A program made the translations under genes and the position numbers. The notes under the pieces were generated by a model, which had not been told where the DNA came from, ran no database searches, and was given only the letters and a program-made list of their open reading frames with translations. From NCBI RefSeq assembly GCF_001611795.1, contig NZ_CP015098.1, positions 1,798,001 to 1,862,000 of the forward strand: 64,000 nt of DNA. The letters are read 5' to 3'. Below are positions 20,240 through 28,495 of this stretch, piece by piece; the stretch's first letter is position 1, and the number at the start of each line of letters is the position of its first letter. The stretch is from Streptomyces qaidamensis. Lineage in GTDB: Bacteria; Actinomycetota; Actinomycetes; Streptomycetales; Streptomycetaceae.

Positions 20240-22726
20240 TCACCTCTGCTTGATCCTCAGGAACGTCACGGAGTTCGCCGGGAAGGTGTACGTGAACTTC
20301 CCGGCCACCCCCCGGAACGTGGACGTCACCGGCGTCACCGGCGTGTCCGTCTCGGTGTTCACGGCGTCCTCGTCGGCGGCCAGCGTGGTCACGCGGGCCG
20401 TGGAGGCGACCTTGGCGCCACCGAGGTCGACGGCCGTACGGGCCTCGGCGGACTGGGCGTTGACGACCTTGACGATCAGGTCACCGGTCTTCGCGTCCTT
20501 GGTCACGACCTGGCGGAACGGCTCGGCCGGCTTGTCGTCCTTGAAGCTGCCCCACTCCTTGCCGTCGAGGAACAGGGTGACCTGACGGCCGCGGACCTTG
20601 ATGTCGATGTCGTAGGCCCGGCCGGTCTCGATCGACCCGGGCTTCGTCATCAGGGTGCCCTTGCCGCCGTCCACGGCCTGTTCGATCGCGGACTGGGTGT
20701 TGTTCCAGCCGCCCAGGTTCCACCAGTAGTAGTTGCCGGTGTCCTTGACGCCGAAGGCGACGAGGAAGCCCTCCTTGCCGGACTTCTTGGTGGCCTTCAC
20801 ATGCAGGTCGTAGTCCTTCCAGGCCGGGTCGCCCGCCGTGACCAGGGTGTTCTCGGCGGCGGTGTCGGTCTGGACGTAGGCCCCGTCCTGGACGCTCCAG
20901 CTGCCCGCGCCGGAGTGCTTCCACTTCGAGGCGTCACCGGAGAAGTCGTCGCTCAGCAGGGTCGAGCCGTCCGCCGAAGTGACCAGCACGTCGTCGTACG
21001 CGGCGCTGGTCGCCCACGTCGACAGGCCGACGGCGCCGGTGATCGGGCCGCTGACGTTCGGCGTGGTCGTGGCCTTCGACGGGACGACGCGGTCGCCGAC
21101 GTTGGTCATGAACAGCTTCTGGACCTCGTAGTTGGCCGAGTTCCAGGAGGCCCGGTTGTTGAACCAGATCATGTCCGGGCGCCACTGCACGTAGTCCTCG
21201 TTGGCGAGCAGCGGGGCGTACGAGGCGAGCTTGACGACGTCCGCGTTGCGCTCCAGTCCGGTCATGAAGGCGGCTTCGGTCAGGCCGTTCTTCCAGGCGT
21301 TGCCCTGGGAGGCGTACTCCCCGAGGAAGACCTTGGGGCCGCTGCGGTCGTAGGAGTCGTAGCGGTCGTTGTTCTGCAGGAACCAGTTCGGGCTGTTGTA
21401 GTAGTGCTCGTCGACCATGTCGACCTTGCCCTCGCGGTTGAGCTGCCAGGCGGTGTCGAAGGTCGTGCCGGCGTCGTCCGGGCCCGAGTTGGAGATGACG
21501 GTGATGTCCGGGTACTTCGCCTTGATGGCCGTCCGGAACCGTTCGAAGCGGGCGAAGAACTCCTTGGGGAGGTTCTCCTCGTTGCCGACCCCGATGTGGG
21601 TGAGGTGGAAGGGCTTGGGGTGGCCCATCCGCGCGCGCACCTTGCCCCACGTGGAGGTCGCCGGTCCGTTGGCGAACTCGATGAGGTCGAGGGTGTCCTG
21701 GATGTGCCGCTTGAGCAGCGCCTCGTCGTCGGTGGCCTTGTTCTGGCCGCAGCCGGTCACCAGGGCGGGGACGACGGGCAGCGGCATCGCGCCGACGTCC
21801 TCGGAGAAGCGGAAGTACTCGTAGTAGCCGAGACCGTAGCTCTGGTTGTAACCCCAGAAGTTGGCGTTGGTGGCGCGCTGCTCTACGGGTCCGATGGTGT
21901 CCTTCCACTGGTAGCTGCGCTTGCGCTGCCAGTTCGAGGCCTCGCTGTAGTCCTCCATGGAGCCGGTGTTGACCAGGCAGCCGCCGGGGAACCGCACGAA
22001 GCCGGGCTTGAGGGCGGCGATCTTCTCGGCGAGGTCCTTGCGCAGGCCGTTCGGCTGGTTCTTGTAGGTGTCGCGCGGGAACAGCGACACCTCGTCGAGC
22101 GCGGCGGCGTCCGACGAGGCGACGGCGAGACGGCCGCGGTTGCTGGTGCGGGTCGCGGTGAAGGTGGCCTCGTACTTGGCCCAGCCGCCCTTCACGGCGA
22201 CCTGGCGGGCGGTGGCGAGGGTGCCCGCGGTGTCCTTCAGGGAGACCGTGAGCGTGGCACCGCTCGCGGCGCGGGCCCAGACGGAGAAGTCGTACCGCTT
22301 GCCCTTGTCGACCCGGATGCCGGTGTTGTAGCCGGCGTTCGTGACGGACGAGCCGGCGCCCAGGGAGAGGTAGTTGCGGTTGCGCTCGTTGAGGCGACCC
22401 GAGTCGTTCACGACCTCGGCCGTGCCGCCGACCGCCCACGAGGTCAGGGGCGTGTAGGAGCCGTTGTCGGCGGTGGAGTACTCGAAGGACCGGTTCTGCA
22501 CGAGCTCGGCGTACAGACCTCCGTCGGCGGCCCGGTTGATGTCCTCGAAGAAGACGCCGTACATCGTGTCGTCGATCGTGGCACCCCGGGCGGACGGGTC
22601 GACGGTGATCGCGTAGTCGGTGACGTCCTCGGCGTGCGCGGGGGCCGGTATGAGGGCTGCTGCCGTCAGGAGGGCGGTGGCCGTGAGGCCGACTCTCCAT
22701 CGGGTGCGGGCGGCGGTGCGTGGCAT
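20240..22726 (-). CDS. Secreted GH51 alpha-L-arabinofuranosidase with accessory domains
   Basis: 828 residues from ATG 22726, which has GGAG upstream and gives a proper signal peptide (RWRVGLTATALLTAAALIPAPAHA); the frame is open 16 codons further. Domains: GH51 N-terminal strand region with YGVFFEDINRAADGG, an inserted carbohydrate-binding-type jelly roll (about 100-215), the TIM barrel with acid/base Glu383 (GVGNEEN) and nucleophile Glu470 (FLGEYAS), a LamG-like insert (about 570-720), and a C-terminal beta domain. It releases arabinose from plant arabinoxylan or arabinan outside the cell. An inverted repeat precedes it. Confidence 0.92.
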   Translation of the reverse strand: MPRTAARTRWRVGLTATALLTAAALIPAPAHAEDVTDYAITVDPSARGATIDDTMYGVFFEDINRAADGGLYAELVQNRSFEYSTADNGSYTPLTSWAVGGTAEVVNDSGRLNERNRNYLSLGAGSSVTNAGYNTGIRVDKGKRYDFSVWARAASGATLTVSLKDTAGTLATARQVAVKGGWAKYEATFTATRTSNRGRLAVASSDAAALDEVSLFPRDTYKNQPNGLRKDLAEKIAALKPGFVRFPGGCLVNTGSMEDYSEASNWQRKRSYQWKDTIGPVEQRATNANFWGYNQSYGLGYYEYFRFSEDVGAMPLPVVPALVTGCGQNKATDDEALLKRHIQDTLDLIEFANGPATSTWGKVRARMGHPKPFHLTHIGVGNEENLPKEFFARFERFRTAIKAKYPDITVISNSGPDDAGTTFDTAWQLNREGKVDMVDEHYYNSPNWFLQNNDRYDSYDRSGPKVFLGEYASQGNAWKNGLTEAAFMTGLERNADVVKLASYAPLLANEDYVQWRPDMIWFNNRASWNSANYEVQKLFMTNVGDRVVPSKATTTPNVSGPITGAVGLSTWATSAAYDDVLVTSADGSTLLSDDFSGDASKWKHSGAGSWSVQDGAYVQTDTAAENTLVTAGDPAWKDYDLHVKATKKSGKEGFLVAFGVKDTGNYYWWNLGGWNNTQSAIEQAVDGGKGTLMTKPGSIETGRAYDIDIKVRGRQVTLFLDGKEWGSFKDDKPAEPFRQVVTKDAKTGDLIVKVVNAQSAEARTAVDLGGAKVASTARVTTLAADEDAVNTETDTPVTPVTSTFRGVAGKFTYTFPANSVTFLRIKQR

Positions 22727-22756
22727 GGATACTCCGCGGCTCTCTGGTAGAGGAGT

Positions 22757-22791
22757 GTTCGAAATATCAGACATTGATCAGCACTTCGAAC
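22757..22791 (-). promoter_or_regulatory. Inverted repeat upstream of the arabinofuranosidase
   Basis: GTTCGAA (22757-22763) and TTCGAAC (22785-22791) form an inverted repeat with a 21-nt spacer, 31 nt upstream of the start. Each half contains the palindrome TTCGAA. Candidate operator for a sugar-responsive repressor; the regulator is not in the window. Confidence 0.4.
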
Positions 22792-22812
22792 GGCAAGATA
22801 GGGAGGGGGCGG

Positions 22813-23304
22813 ATGCGCGTCAATGGGTCGCGCAGCAACGCGTGGGGCGGAGAGCGGTACGGGATGGGCGAGTTCTGGCCAGTGCCGGACGTGCTGGTGT
22901 ATCTGGCCGGGCGCTGGCGCGTGACACGGTCGGTGCGGGATCTCGCGAGCGGCGCGGAGGGTGAGTTCACCGGCACCACCGAGTTCCGCACGGAGGAGAC
23001 CGGCGGGCTGCTGCACCACGAGTCCGGCATCTTCGTCTGGCAGGGCGTCCCCCGGCCCGCGGAGCGGACTCTGCGGTTCCTGCCGGGTCCGGGCGGCACG
23101 GCGGACGTGCGGTTCGCCGACGGCAGGCCGTTCCACGACCTGGACCTGACGTCCGGCCGGCATCGCGCCGGCCATCCCTGCTCGGCGGACCTCTACCGCG
23201 GGGAGTTCACCGTCCTCGACGCGGACCACTGGCGGACGGTGTGGCAGGTCCGCGGCCCCGCCAAGGACCTGGTGCTGCGCACCGGCTACGCGCGCGAGGG
23301 CTGA
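22813..23304 (+). CDS. DUF6314-like small protein
   Basis: 163 residues from ATG 22813, preceded by GGGAGGGGG; ATG 22864 (MGEFWPVPD) is a second candidate. The body (VLVYLAGRWRVTRSVRDL, then FRTEETGGLLHHESG, and a closing WQVRGPAKDLVLRTGYAR) resembles the calycin-like DUF6314 family, a single beta-barrel domain of unknown function. No signal peptide. It is convergent with the next gene and their last 19 nt overlap. It is divergent from the GH51 gene but there is no functional link in sight. Confidence 0.7.
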   Translation: MRVNGSRSNAWGGERYGMGEFWPVPDVLVYLAGRWRVTRSVRDLASGAEGEFTGTTEFRTEETGGLLHHESGIFVWQGVPRPAERTLRFLPGPGGTADVRFADGRPFHDLDLTSGRHRAGHPCSADLYRGEFTVLDADHWRTVWQVRGPAKDLVLRTGYAREG

Positions 23305-23879
23305 GCCGACGCCCCGTCGAAGCGCAGGTTCCAGCGTCCCGCCCGGCCCGTCACGGACGTCGTCGACAGGGGGCGGACATCGATGTTCCAGTACGTCGAG
23401 GGCGGTGCCTTCAGGGCGTACACCAGGGCCGCCCGGATCACGGACGGCTCGGCCACCGCCACGACCCGGCAGCCGTCCTCGACGGGCCGGGTGTCGAGCC
23501 AGCCGCCGACCCGGGTGATGAAGTCGACCAGCGACTCACCGCCGTGCGGTGTGGCGCGCGGGTCGGCGAGCCAGGCGTCCACGGCATCCGGCTCCCGGGC
23601 CATCGCCTCGCCCAGGGTCAGCCCGCGCCACCGGCCCATGTCGCAGTCGCGCAGGCCGAGCTGCACGAGCGGCGCGTACCCGAGCCCCTCCCCCGTCGCC
23701 CGGCTGCGCGGAGTCGGCGAGCAGTAGCGCAGTTCGGCCGCGGCGAGCGGCAGCAGCTCCTGCGCGACCCGCTCCACCTCGGCCCAGCCGGCCTGGTCCA
23801 GCGGCTGCTCGTCCTCGAAACGCTCGGCGAGCACCGGGGAGCTGCGCGCGGCGGCGACGAAGGTGACCCGAAGTGGCAT
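23286..23879 (-). CDS. Histidine-phosphatase-fold protein lacking both catalytic histidines
   Basis: 197 residues with the order of elements of the phosphoglycerate-mutase-like superfamily: N-terminal strand, PLDQAGWAEVERVAQ, the YCSPTPRSRATGEGLG helix, CDMGRWRG, HGGESLVDFITRVGGWL. The N-terminal RHG motif is replaced (VTFVAAARSSP), and the second catalytic His in the late vaH strand is Glu (VVAVAEPSVIRAAL). Phosphatase activity is therefore unlikely. A related group with this loss occurs in actinobacteria. Role unknown; a pseudoenzyme or binding protein is the best guess. Confidence 0.75.
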   Translation of the reverse strand: MPLRVTFVAAARSSPVLAERFEDEQPLDQAGWAEVERVAQELLPLAAAELRYCSPTPRSRATGEGLGYAPLVQLGLRDCDMGRWRGLTLGEAMAREPDAVDAWLADPRATPHGGESLVDFITRVGGWLDTRPVEDGCRVVAVAEPSVIRAALVYALKAPPSTYWNIDVRPLSTTSVTGRAGRWNLRFDGASAQPSRA

Positions 23880-23952
23880 GCGGCGATGGTGGACGCAGCA
23901 AGTACGCAGGTCAAGAGGTGTTACCTACGAGTTACCGAGGGTGCGCCGGCCC

Positions 23953-24393
23953 TCACGGGCCGAAGACCAGCGCCATCCAGTCCCCGGGGCGCTCCAGTGC
24001 CGCGAACCCGTGCCGCGCGTACACCCCGTGGGCGTCGTGCGTGGCGAGCAGCACCCGCCGCACCCCGTACGACCGCAGCTCGTCCCGTACGGCGGCCACG
24101 AGCGCACCGCCGACGCCCTTGCCGCGCACCGACGGATCGACGTACACGTCACACAGCCACCCGAAGGTCGCCCGGTCGGTGATCACCCGGGCGTAGGCGA
24201 CCTGCTTCCCCGACACCGTCTCGTACACGCCGAAGTTGAGCGACCCCTCGATCGCCCGGTCCTGCTTCTCCCGGGTGCGCCCCAGCGCCCAGTACGCGTC
24301 GGTGGACAGCCAGTGATGCACGCGCTCGCGGTCGACGCGGGCGGGGTCGGTGGAGATCTCGCAGCCCTCGGGCAGGCTCGGGGTGTCGGTCAT
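23953..24393 (-). CDS. GNAT-family N-acetyltransferase
   Basis: 146 residues from ATG 24393. The GNAT core is complete: FGVYETVSGKQVAYARVITD, LCDVYVDPSVRGKGVGGALV (acetyl-CoA pyrophosphate loop RGKGVG) and LLATHDAHGVYARHGFAAL. The pattern matches small GNAT proteins acting on amines or amino acids; substrate unknown. The reading frame extends upstream only as a shadow of the MocR gene. It lies 42 nt downstream of that gene on the same strand and could be cotranscribed. Confidence 0.85.
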   Translation of the reverse strand: MTDTPSLPEGCEISTDPARVDRERVHHWLSTDAYWALGRTREKQDRAIEGSLNFGVYETVSGKQVAYARVITDRATFGWLCDVYVDPSVRGKGVGGALVAAVRDELRSYGVRRVLLATHDAHGVYARHGFAALERPGDWMALVFGP

Positions 24394-24434
24394 GGCCGCG
24401 ATGGTCGCAGGCGGCCCGCAGGAGCGTCGAACGG

Positions 24435-25871
24435 TTATCGCAGCACCTCGTCGCAGGCCCTGCGCAGCCGTCGTACGCCCTCGGCGATCTCCCCGGTCCC
24501 GGCGACCGCCGCGAAGCTCAGCCGCAGGTGTGCGGCCGGTGGTTCGGCGCTGAAGTACGGGCGGCCGGGCGTGAGGGCGACGCCGGCCCGCAGGGCCGCG
24601 GAGGTCAGGGCCGACTCGTCCGTGCCGTCGGGCAGGCGGGGCCACAGGTGGTAGCCGCCGGACGGGACGTGCGGCAGGACGAGCTCCGGCAGGTGCAGGG
24701 CGAGGGCGCCGGTCATCGCGTCCCGGCGGGCCTTCAACTCCGCGGAGACGGCCCGCAGATGACGCGGCCAGGCGGGCGAGCCGACGAGTTCCAGTGCGGC
24801 CTCCTGGAGGGGGCGCGGCACGAAGAACGTGTCGACGACCTGGATGGCCCGCAGCCGCTCCAGGACCGGCCCCCGCGCGGCCAGGGCGCTGACCCGGAAG
24901 CTGGGCGAGGTCGCCTTGGTGAGCGAGGAGACGTGGACGACGACACCGTCGGGGTCGTCGGCGGCCAGGGGGCGCGGCAGCGGCCCCGCGTCCTCGTGCA
25001 CCAGCCGCCGCACGAAGTCGTCCTCGACGACGAACGCGCCCGCCTCCCGGGCGATGCGCAGCACCTCGGCGCGCCGCCCGGGCGCCAGGACCGCGCCGGT
25101 GGGGTTCTGGAAGAGCGGCTGGCAGACGAAGGCCGGGGCGCCGGTGGCACGGAACGCGTCCGCGAGCAGCTCCGGCCGCACCCCGTCGGCGTCCACCGGG
25201 ACGGGGACCGGGCGCAGGCCCGCCGCCCGGGCGATGGCGAGCATGCCGGGGTAGGTCGGCGACTCGACCAGGACGGGGGCGCCGGGCGGGGCGAGCGCAC
25301 GCAGGGCGGTGGTGAGCGCGGACTGCCCGCCGGCGGTGATCAGCACCTCGGCGGCCGTGACCGCGCCGCCGATGCTCCGCGCGAACCATTCGCGCAGCTC
25401 CGGCAGCCCCTCCATGGGCGGGCGCCCCCAGGCGCCGGGACGGCGCCCGGCCCGTGAGAGGGCGGCGGCCATCGCCCGCTCCGGCTGCAGCGACGGGTGC
25501 AGATAGCCGCCGTTGAACTCGATCACGCCGGGCGGCGGCGCGGCAAGCGACACCAGCACCCCGGAGGCGTCGACCGAGCGCGGCACGAGGTCGGCGGCAC
25601 CGTCGGCGCTGAGCGCGACCTCCTGCCAGGAGGTGTCCCCGGCAGGGGCCGCTGCGGTGCGGGCCTGCGCGCGGAACGCGCCCGCGCCGGGCCGGGTGAC
25701 CACCAGCCCCTCGGCGGCGAGCTGCGCCAGGGCCCGTGACACCGTCACCGGGCTCACCCGGAACCGCTCGACGAGCGCCCGGCTCGACGGCAGCTTTCCA
25801 CCGGGCGAGTAGCGGTCGAGCTCTCGCCTCAGCTGTTCGGCCAGTTCGCCTACACTGCTACGCTCTTGCAT
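24435..25871 (-). CDS. MocR-type (GntR/aminotransferase) transcriptional regulator
   Basis: 478 residues. N-terminal GntR winged helix (about 8-70: LPSSRALVERFRVSPVTVSRALAQL) and C-terminal fold-type-I aminotransferase domain with NPTGAVLAPGRRAEVL and the PLP-binding Lys in SSLTKATSPSFR. Such regulators sense PLP or its amino acid adducts and usually control the adjacent divergent gene. Its ATG (25871) overlaps the start of the EamA exporter on the other strand, and a perfect AGTAGCGCTACT palindrome lies 10 nt further. It likely controls the exporter and itself. Confidence 0.9.
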   Translation of the reverse strand: MQERSSVGELAEQLRRELDRYSPGGKLPSSRALVERFRVSPVTVSRALAQLAAEGLVVTRPGAGAFRAQARTAAAPAGDTSWQEVALSADGAADLVPRSVDASGVLVSLAAPPPGVIEFNGGYLHPSLQPERAMAAALSRAGRRPGAWGRPPMEGLPELREWFARSIGGAVTAAEVLITAGGQSALTTALRALAPPGAPVLVESPTYPGMLAIARAAGLRPVPVPVDADGVRPELLADAFRATGAPAFVCQPLFQNPTGAVLAPGRRAEVLRIAREAGAFVVEDDFVRRLVHEDAGPLPRPLAADDPDGVVVHVSSLTKATSPSFRVSALAARGPVLERLRAIQVVDTFFVPRPLQEAALELVGSPAWPRHLRAVSAELKARRDAMTGALALHLPELVLPHVPSGGYHLWPRLPDGTDESALTSAALRAGVALTPGRPYFSAEPPAAHLRLSFAAVAGTGEIAEGVRRLRRACDEVLR

Positions 25872-25893
25872 GAGAGCAGAGAGTAGCGCTACT
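25869..25893. promoter_or_regulatory. Overlapping divergent starts and MocR-type palindrome
   Basis: CATG at 25869-25872 gives the MocR ATG on the minus strand and the exporter ATG on the plus strand. AGTAGCGCTACT (25882-25893) is a perfect 12-bp palindrome, and related GTAGC/GCTAC half-sites lie on the other side near 25856-25862. Both promoters must sit within the partner's coding sequence or one start is misplaced. Confidence 0.55.
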
Positions 25894-26790
25894 ACGACGT
25901 CCCCGATAGCAGTCTCCCTCTCGGGACCGGAGCGCCCCGGGCTCGGCACCCTTCAGGCCGCCCTCGGCGTCGTCGCCTTCTCCCTCACGTTCCCGGCCAC
26001 CGCCTGGGGGCTGGAGGGCTTCGGGCCCTGGTCGCTGGTCGCCGTGCGGAGCGTTCTGGCCGCGGTGATCGCGGGCGGCTGTCTGCTGGCCCTGCGGGTG
26101 CCGCTCCCCGCCCGCCGGCACTGGCCGGGGCTCGCTGTCGTCGGGGCCGGTGTCGTCCTCGGGTTCCCCCTGCTCACCACGCTCGCACTGGAGACCTCCA
26201 CCACCGCGCACGCCGCCGTCGTGGTCGGGCTGCTGCCGCTGACGACCGCTCTCTTCTCGGCGCTGCGTGTGGGCACCCGGCCCTCGCGCACCTTCTGGAC
26301 CGCCGCCCTCGCGGGCGCGGCGGCGGTGCTGGCCTTCACCGTGCAGCAGAGCGGCGGCGCCCTGACCACCGCCGACCTGTACCTCTTCGCCGCGCTGCTG
26401 GTGTGCGCGGCCGGCTACACCGAGGGCGGCCGCCTGGCCCGGGTCATGCCGGGCTGGCAGGTGATCGGCTGGGCGCTGGTGCTGTGCCTGCCGCTGACCG
26501 TGCCCGTCGCCGCGTTCGCCCTGGCGCAGGAGCCCGTGCACCTGACCGCGCACAGCGTCACCGGGCTGCTGTGGGTCGCGGCGGGCTCACAGTTCGCCGG
26601 GCTGGTCGTCTGGTACCGCGGCATGGCGGCCATCGGTATCCCCAAGGCCAGCCAGTTGCAGCTCGCCCAGCCACTGCTCACACTGGTGTGGTCGGTGCTG
26701 CTGCTGGGCGAGCACCTCACGGTCGCCGCCCCGCTGACGGCCGCGGCGGTGCTGGTCTGCATCGCCGTCACACAGCGATCACGCGGCTGA
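25870..26790 (+). CDS. EamA/DMT-family exporter
   Basis: 306 residues with about ten hydrophobic helices in two EamA repeats (about 20-150 and 165-300). Typical elements are FPATAWGLEGFGPWSLVAVRSV in the first half and GLVVWYRGMAAIGIPKASQLQL in the second. Drug/metabolite transporters of this kind often export amino acids or related metabolites. The divergent MocR regulator, which senses PLP chemistry, suggests a PLP- or amino-acid-linked substrate; that is inference. Only start seen is ATG 25870, which shares bases with the regulator's start. Confidence 0.88.
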   Translation: MRAESSATTTSPIAVSLSGPERPGLGTLQAALGVVAFSLTFPATAWGLEGFGPWSLVAVRSVLAAVIAGGCLLALRVPLPARRHWPGLAVVGAGVVLGFPLLTTLALETSTTAHAAVVVGLLPLTTALFSALRVGTRPSRTFWTAALAGAAAVLAFTVQQSGGALTTADLYLFAALLVCAAGYTEGGRLARVMPGWQVIGWALVLCLPLTVPVAAFALAQEPVHLTAHSVTGLLWVAAGSQFAGLVVWYRGMAAIGIPKASQLQLAQPLLTLVWSVLLLGEHLTVAAPLTAAAVLVCIAVTQRSRG

Positions 26791-26883
26791 GCGGGACGGC
26801 GCACGGCTCCTGCCGGCAAGCGCCCCCCGCCGTAGACTCGGAGGCCACGGACCGCTGCTCCGCACATCGTGAGGAGGCCCCAG

Positions 26884-27084
26884 ATGCGCGCAACCGTGGG
26901 CGACCAGCTTGTCCAGCACGGCAGGGTGGTCGGTCAGCACGACAAGGTCGGCGAGATCGTCGAAGTGCTCGGCCAGGAGGGCAATCCCCCGTACCGCGTC
27001 CGGTTCGAGGACGGGCACGAGGGCGTGTGTTCGCCGGGTCCGGACACCGAGATCCGGCACAGGGAGACCACGACCGGGCCGTGA
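26884..27084 (+). CDS. DUF1918 small protein
   Basis: 66 residues; begins MRATVGDQLVQHGRVVGQHD and holds the SH3-like DUF1918 core (GEIVEVLGQEG, PPYRVRFEDGHEG). Function unknown; many actinobacteria carry one or several copies. The ATG at 26884 follows GAGGAGG at -14, and a TAGACT -10-like hexamer (26833-26838) lies in the short space after the exporter, suggesting its own promoter. It ends one base before the convergent GHL10 gene's stop. Confidence 0.85.
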   Translation: MRATVGDQLVQHGRVVGQHDKVGEIVEVLGQEGNPPYRVRFEDGHEGVCSPGPDTEIRHRETTTGP

Positions 27085-27085
27085 C

Positions 27086-28321
27086 TCAGCGCGGGGGCGG
27101 CACCGGCTGCCCGTAGTGGTCGGCGACGACCCGCGCCATCGCCCCGATCCGGTCGGCCGCCACGTCCCTGGCGGCGAAGTAGACGTGTCCGCGCACCTGC
27201 GGGTACTCCCCGGCCAGCGTCAGGTGCCGGGAGAGTTCGTCCGTCTCGTGCCACGCCGCGGGCTGGGCCGGGTCACCGGCTTTGTACAGCGCCTCCCCCA
27301 CGTAGAGCTGCGTCGTGCTGCCGCGCGCGACCTCCGCCCACCAGGGCAGCAGCTTCGCGTAGTCGGCGGCGGCGAAGCCGATGTTCCAGTACAGCTGCGG
27401 GACGATGTAGTCGATCCAGCCCTCGCGCACCCATTTCCGCGTGTCCGCGTGCAGATCGTCGTACGTCTCCACACCCGCCTTCGTGTCCGAGCCGAGCGGG
27501 TCGGTCCCGGCGTTGCGCCACACGCCGAAGGGGCTGATGCCGAAGCGGGCGCCCGGCCGGATTTCCTTGACCCGGTCCGCCGTCTCCCGCACCAGCCGGT
27601 CGATGTTGTCCCGCCGCCAGGCGGCCCGGTCCGGGAAGCCGCCGCCGTGCTCGTCGTAGGCCGCGTCGTCGTCGAAGCCCTCCCCCGCCACGGGGTACGG
27701 GTAGAAGTAGTCGTCGAAGTGGACGCCGTCCACGGGGTACTTCGCCACCGCGTCGAGCATCGCGTCCTCGACGAAGGCGCGGACCTCGGGCAGCCCCGGG
27801 TTGTAGAAGAGCTTCCCGCCGTACGTCACCACCCAGTCGGGGTTCTCCCGGGCGGGGTGGGACGCGGCGAGCCGGGTCGGGTCGGCGTGTGCGGCGACCC
27901 GGTACGGGTTGAACCAGGCGTGCAGGTGGAGGCCCCGCGCATGCGCCTCCTGGACCGCCGTACCCAGCGGGTCCCAGCCGGGGTCCTCGCCCTGGGTGCC
28001 GGTGAGGTACTGCGACCAGGGCTCGTACGGCGAGGGCCACAGGGCGTCCGCCGTGGGCCGGACCTGGAAGAACACGGTGTTGAGCCGGTTGCGGACCGCC
28101 GTGTCGAGGTGGGTGAGCAGTTCGGCCCGCTGCTGCGAGGCGGTCAGCCCCGGCTTCGACGGCCAGTCGCGGTTGGCCACGGACGCGATCCAGACACCCC
28201 GCATCTCGGGGTCCGGGGCGCCGCCCCGGCGGCCGGTCGCGGCCGACGCCCGAGGCATCATCGTGAAAGCCGACAGCGCCGCCACCGCGAACGCCCTGCG
28301 TGAGACTCGTCCCATCCGCAT
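27086..28321 (-). CDS. Secreted GHL10-family glycoside hydrolase-like protein
   Basis: 411 residues. Starts MRMGRVSRRAFAVAALSAF, whose SRRAFAV resembles a twin-arginine signal. The body is the DUF187/GHL10 TIM barrel: MRGVWIASVANRDWPS, VFFQVRPTADALWPS, HAWFNPYRV, VDGVHFDDYFYPYP and WIDYIVPQLYWNIGFA. Asp residues in FDDYFYP are the likely active-site acids. E. coli DigH of this family cleaves denuded peptidoglycan glycan, so a cell-wall role is possible. The second Met (28315) is an alternative start. Confidence 0.9.
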   Translation of the reverse strand: MRMGRVSRRAFAVAALSAFTMMPRASAATGRRGGAPDPEMRGVWIASVANRDWPSKPGLTASQQRAELLTHLDTAVRNRLNTVFFQVRPTADALWPSPYEPWSQYLTGTQGEDPGWDPLGTAVQEAHARGLHLHAWFNPYRVAAHADPTRLAASHPARENPDWVVTYGGKLFYNPGLPEVRAFVEDAMLDAVAKYPVDGVHFDDYFYPYPVAGEGFDDDAAYDEHGGGFPDRAAWRRDNIDRLVRETADRVKEIRPGARFGISPFGVWRNAGTDPLGSDTKAGVETYDDLHADTRKWVREGWIDYIVPQLYWNIGFAAADYAKLLPWWAEVARGSTTQLYVGEALYKAGDPAQPAAWHETDELSRHLTLAGEYPQVRGHVYFAARDVAADRIGAMARVVADHYGQPVPPPR

Positions 28322-28495
28322 GCCCCAAAAAGCCGCGGATCCGCCCGGCCGCGGATCGCTCCGGGCCCAGCATGCCCGAAGCGGACCCGACCCCGGCGAT
28401 CGATCATCGATACTTGGCGGTAACGTGCACGATCGGAGCAGGCACCGGGACCCGGCGAGTCTGCCCGGACGTGGATCAGCAGCGAAAGGGACGAT

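Noticed and set aside
19538..22750. A 1070-codon open frame on the plus strand
   Set aside because: It is antisense to the GH51 gene and arsT, very Arg/Gly/Val-rich, with no family features; a high-GC shadow.
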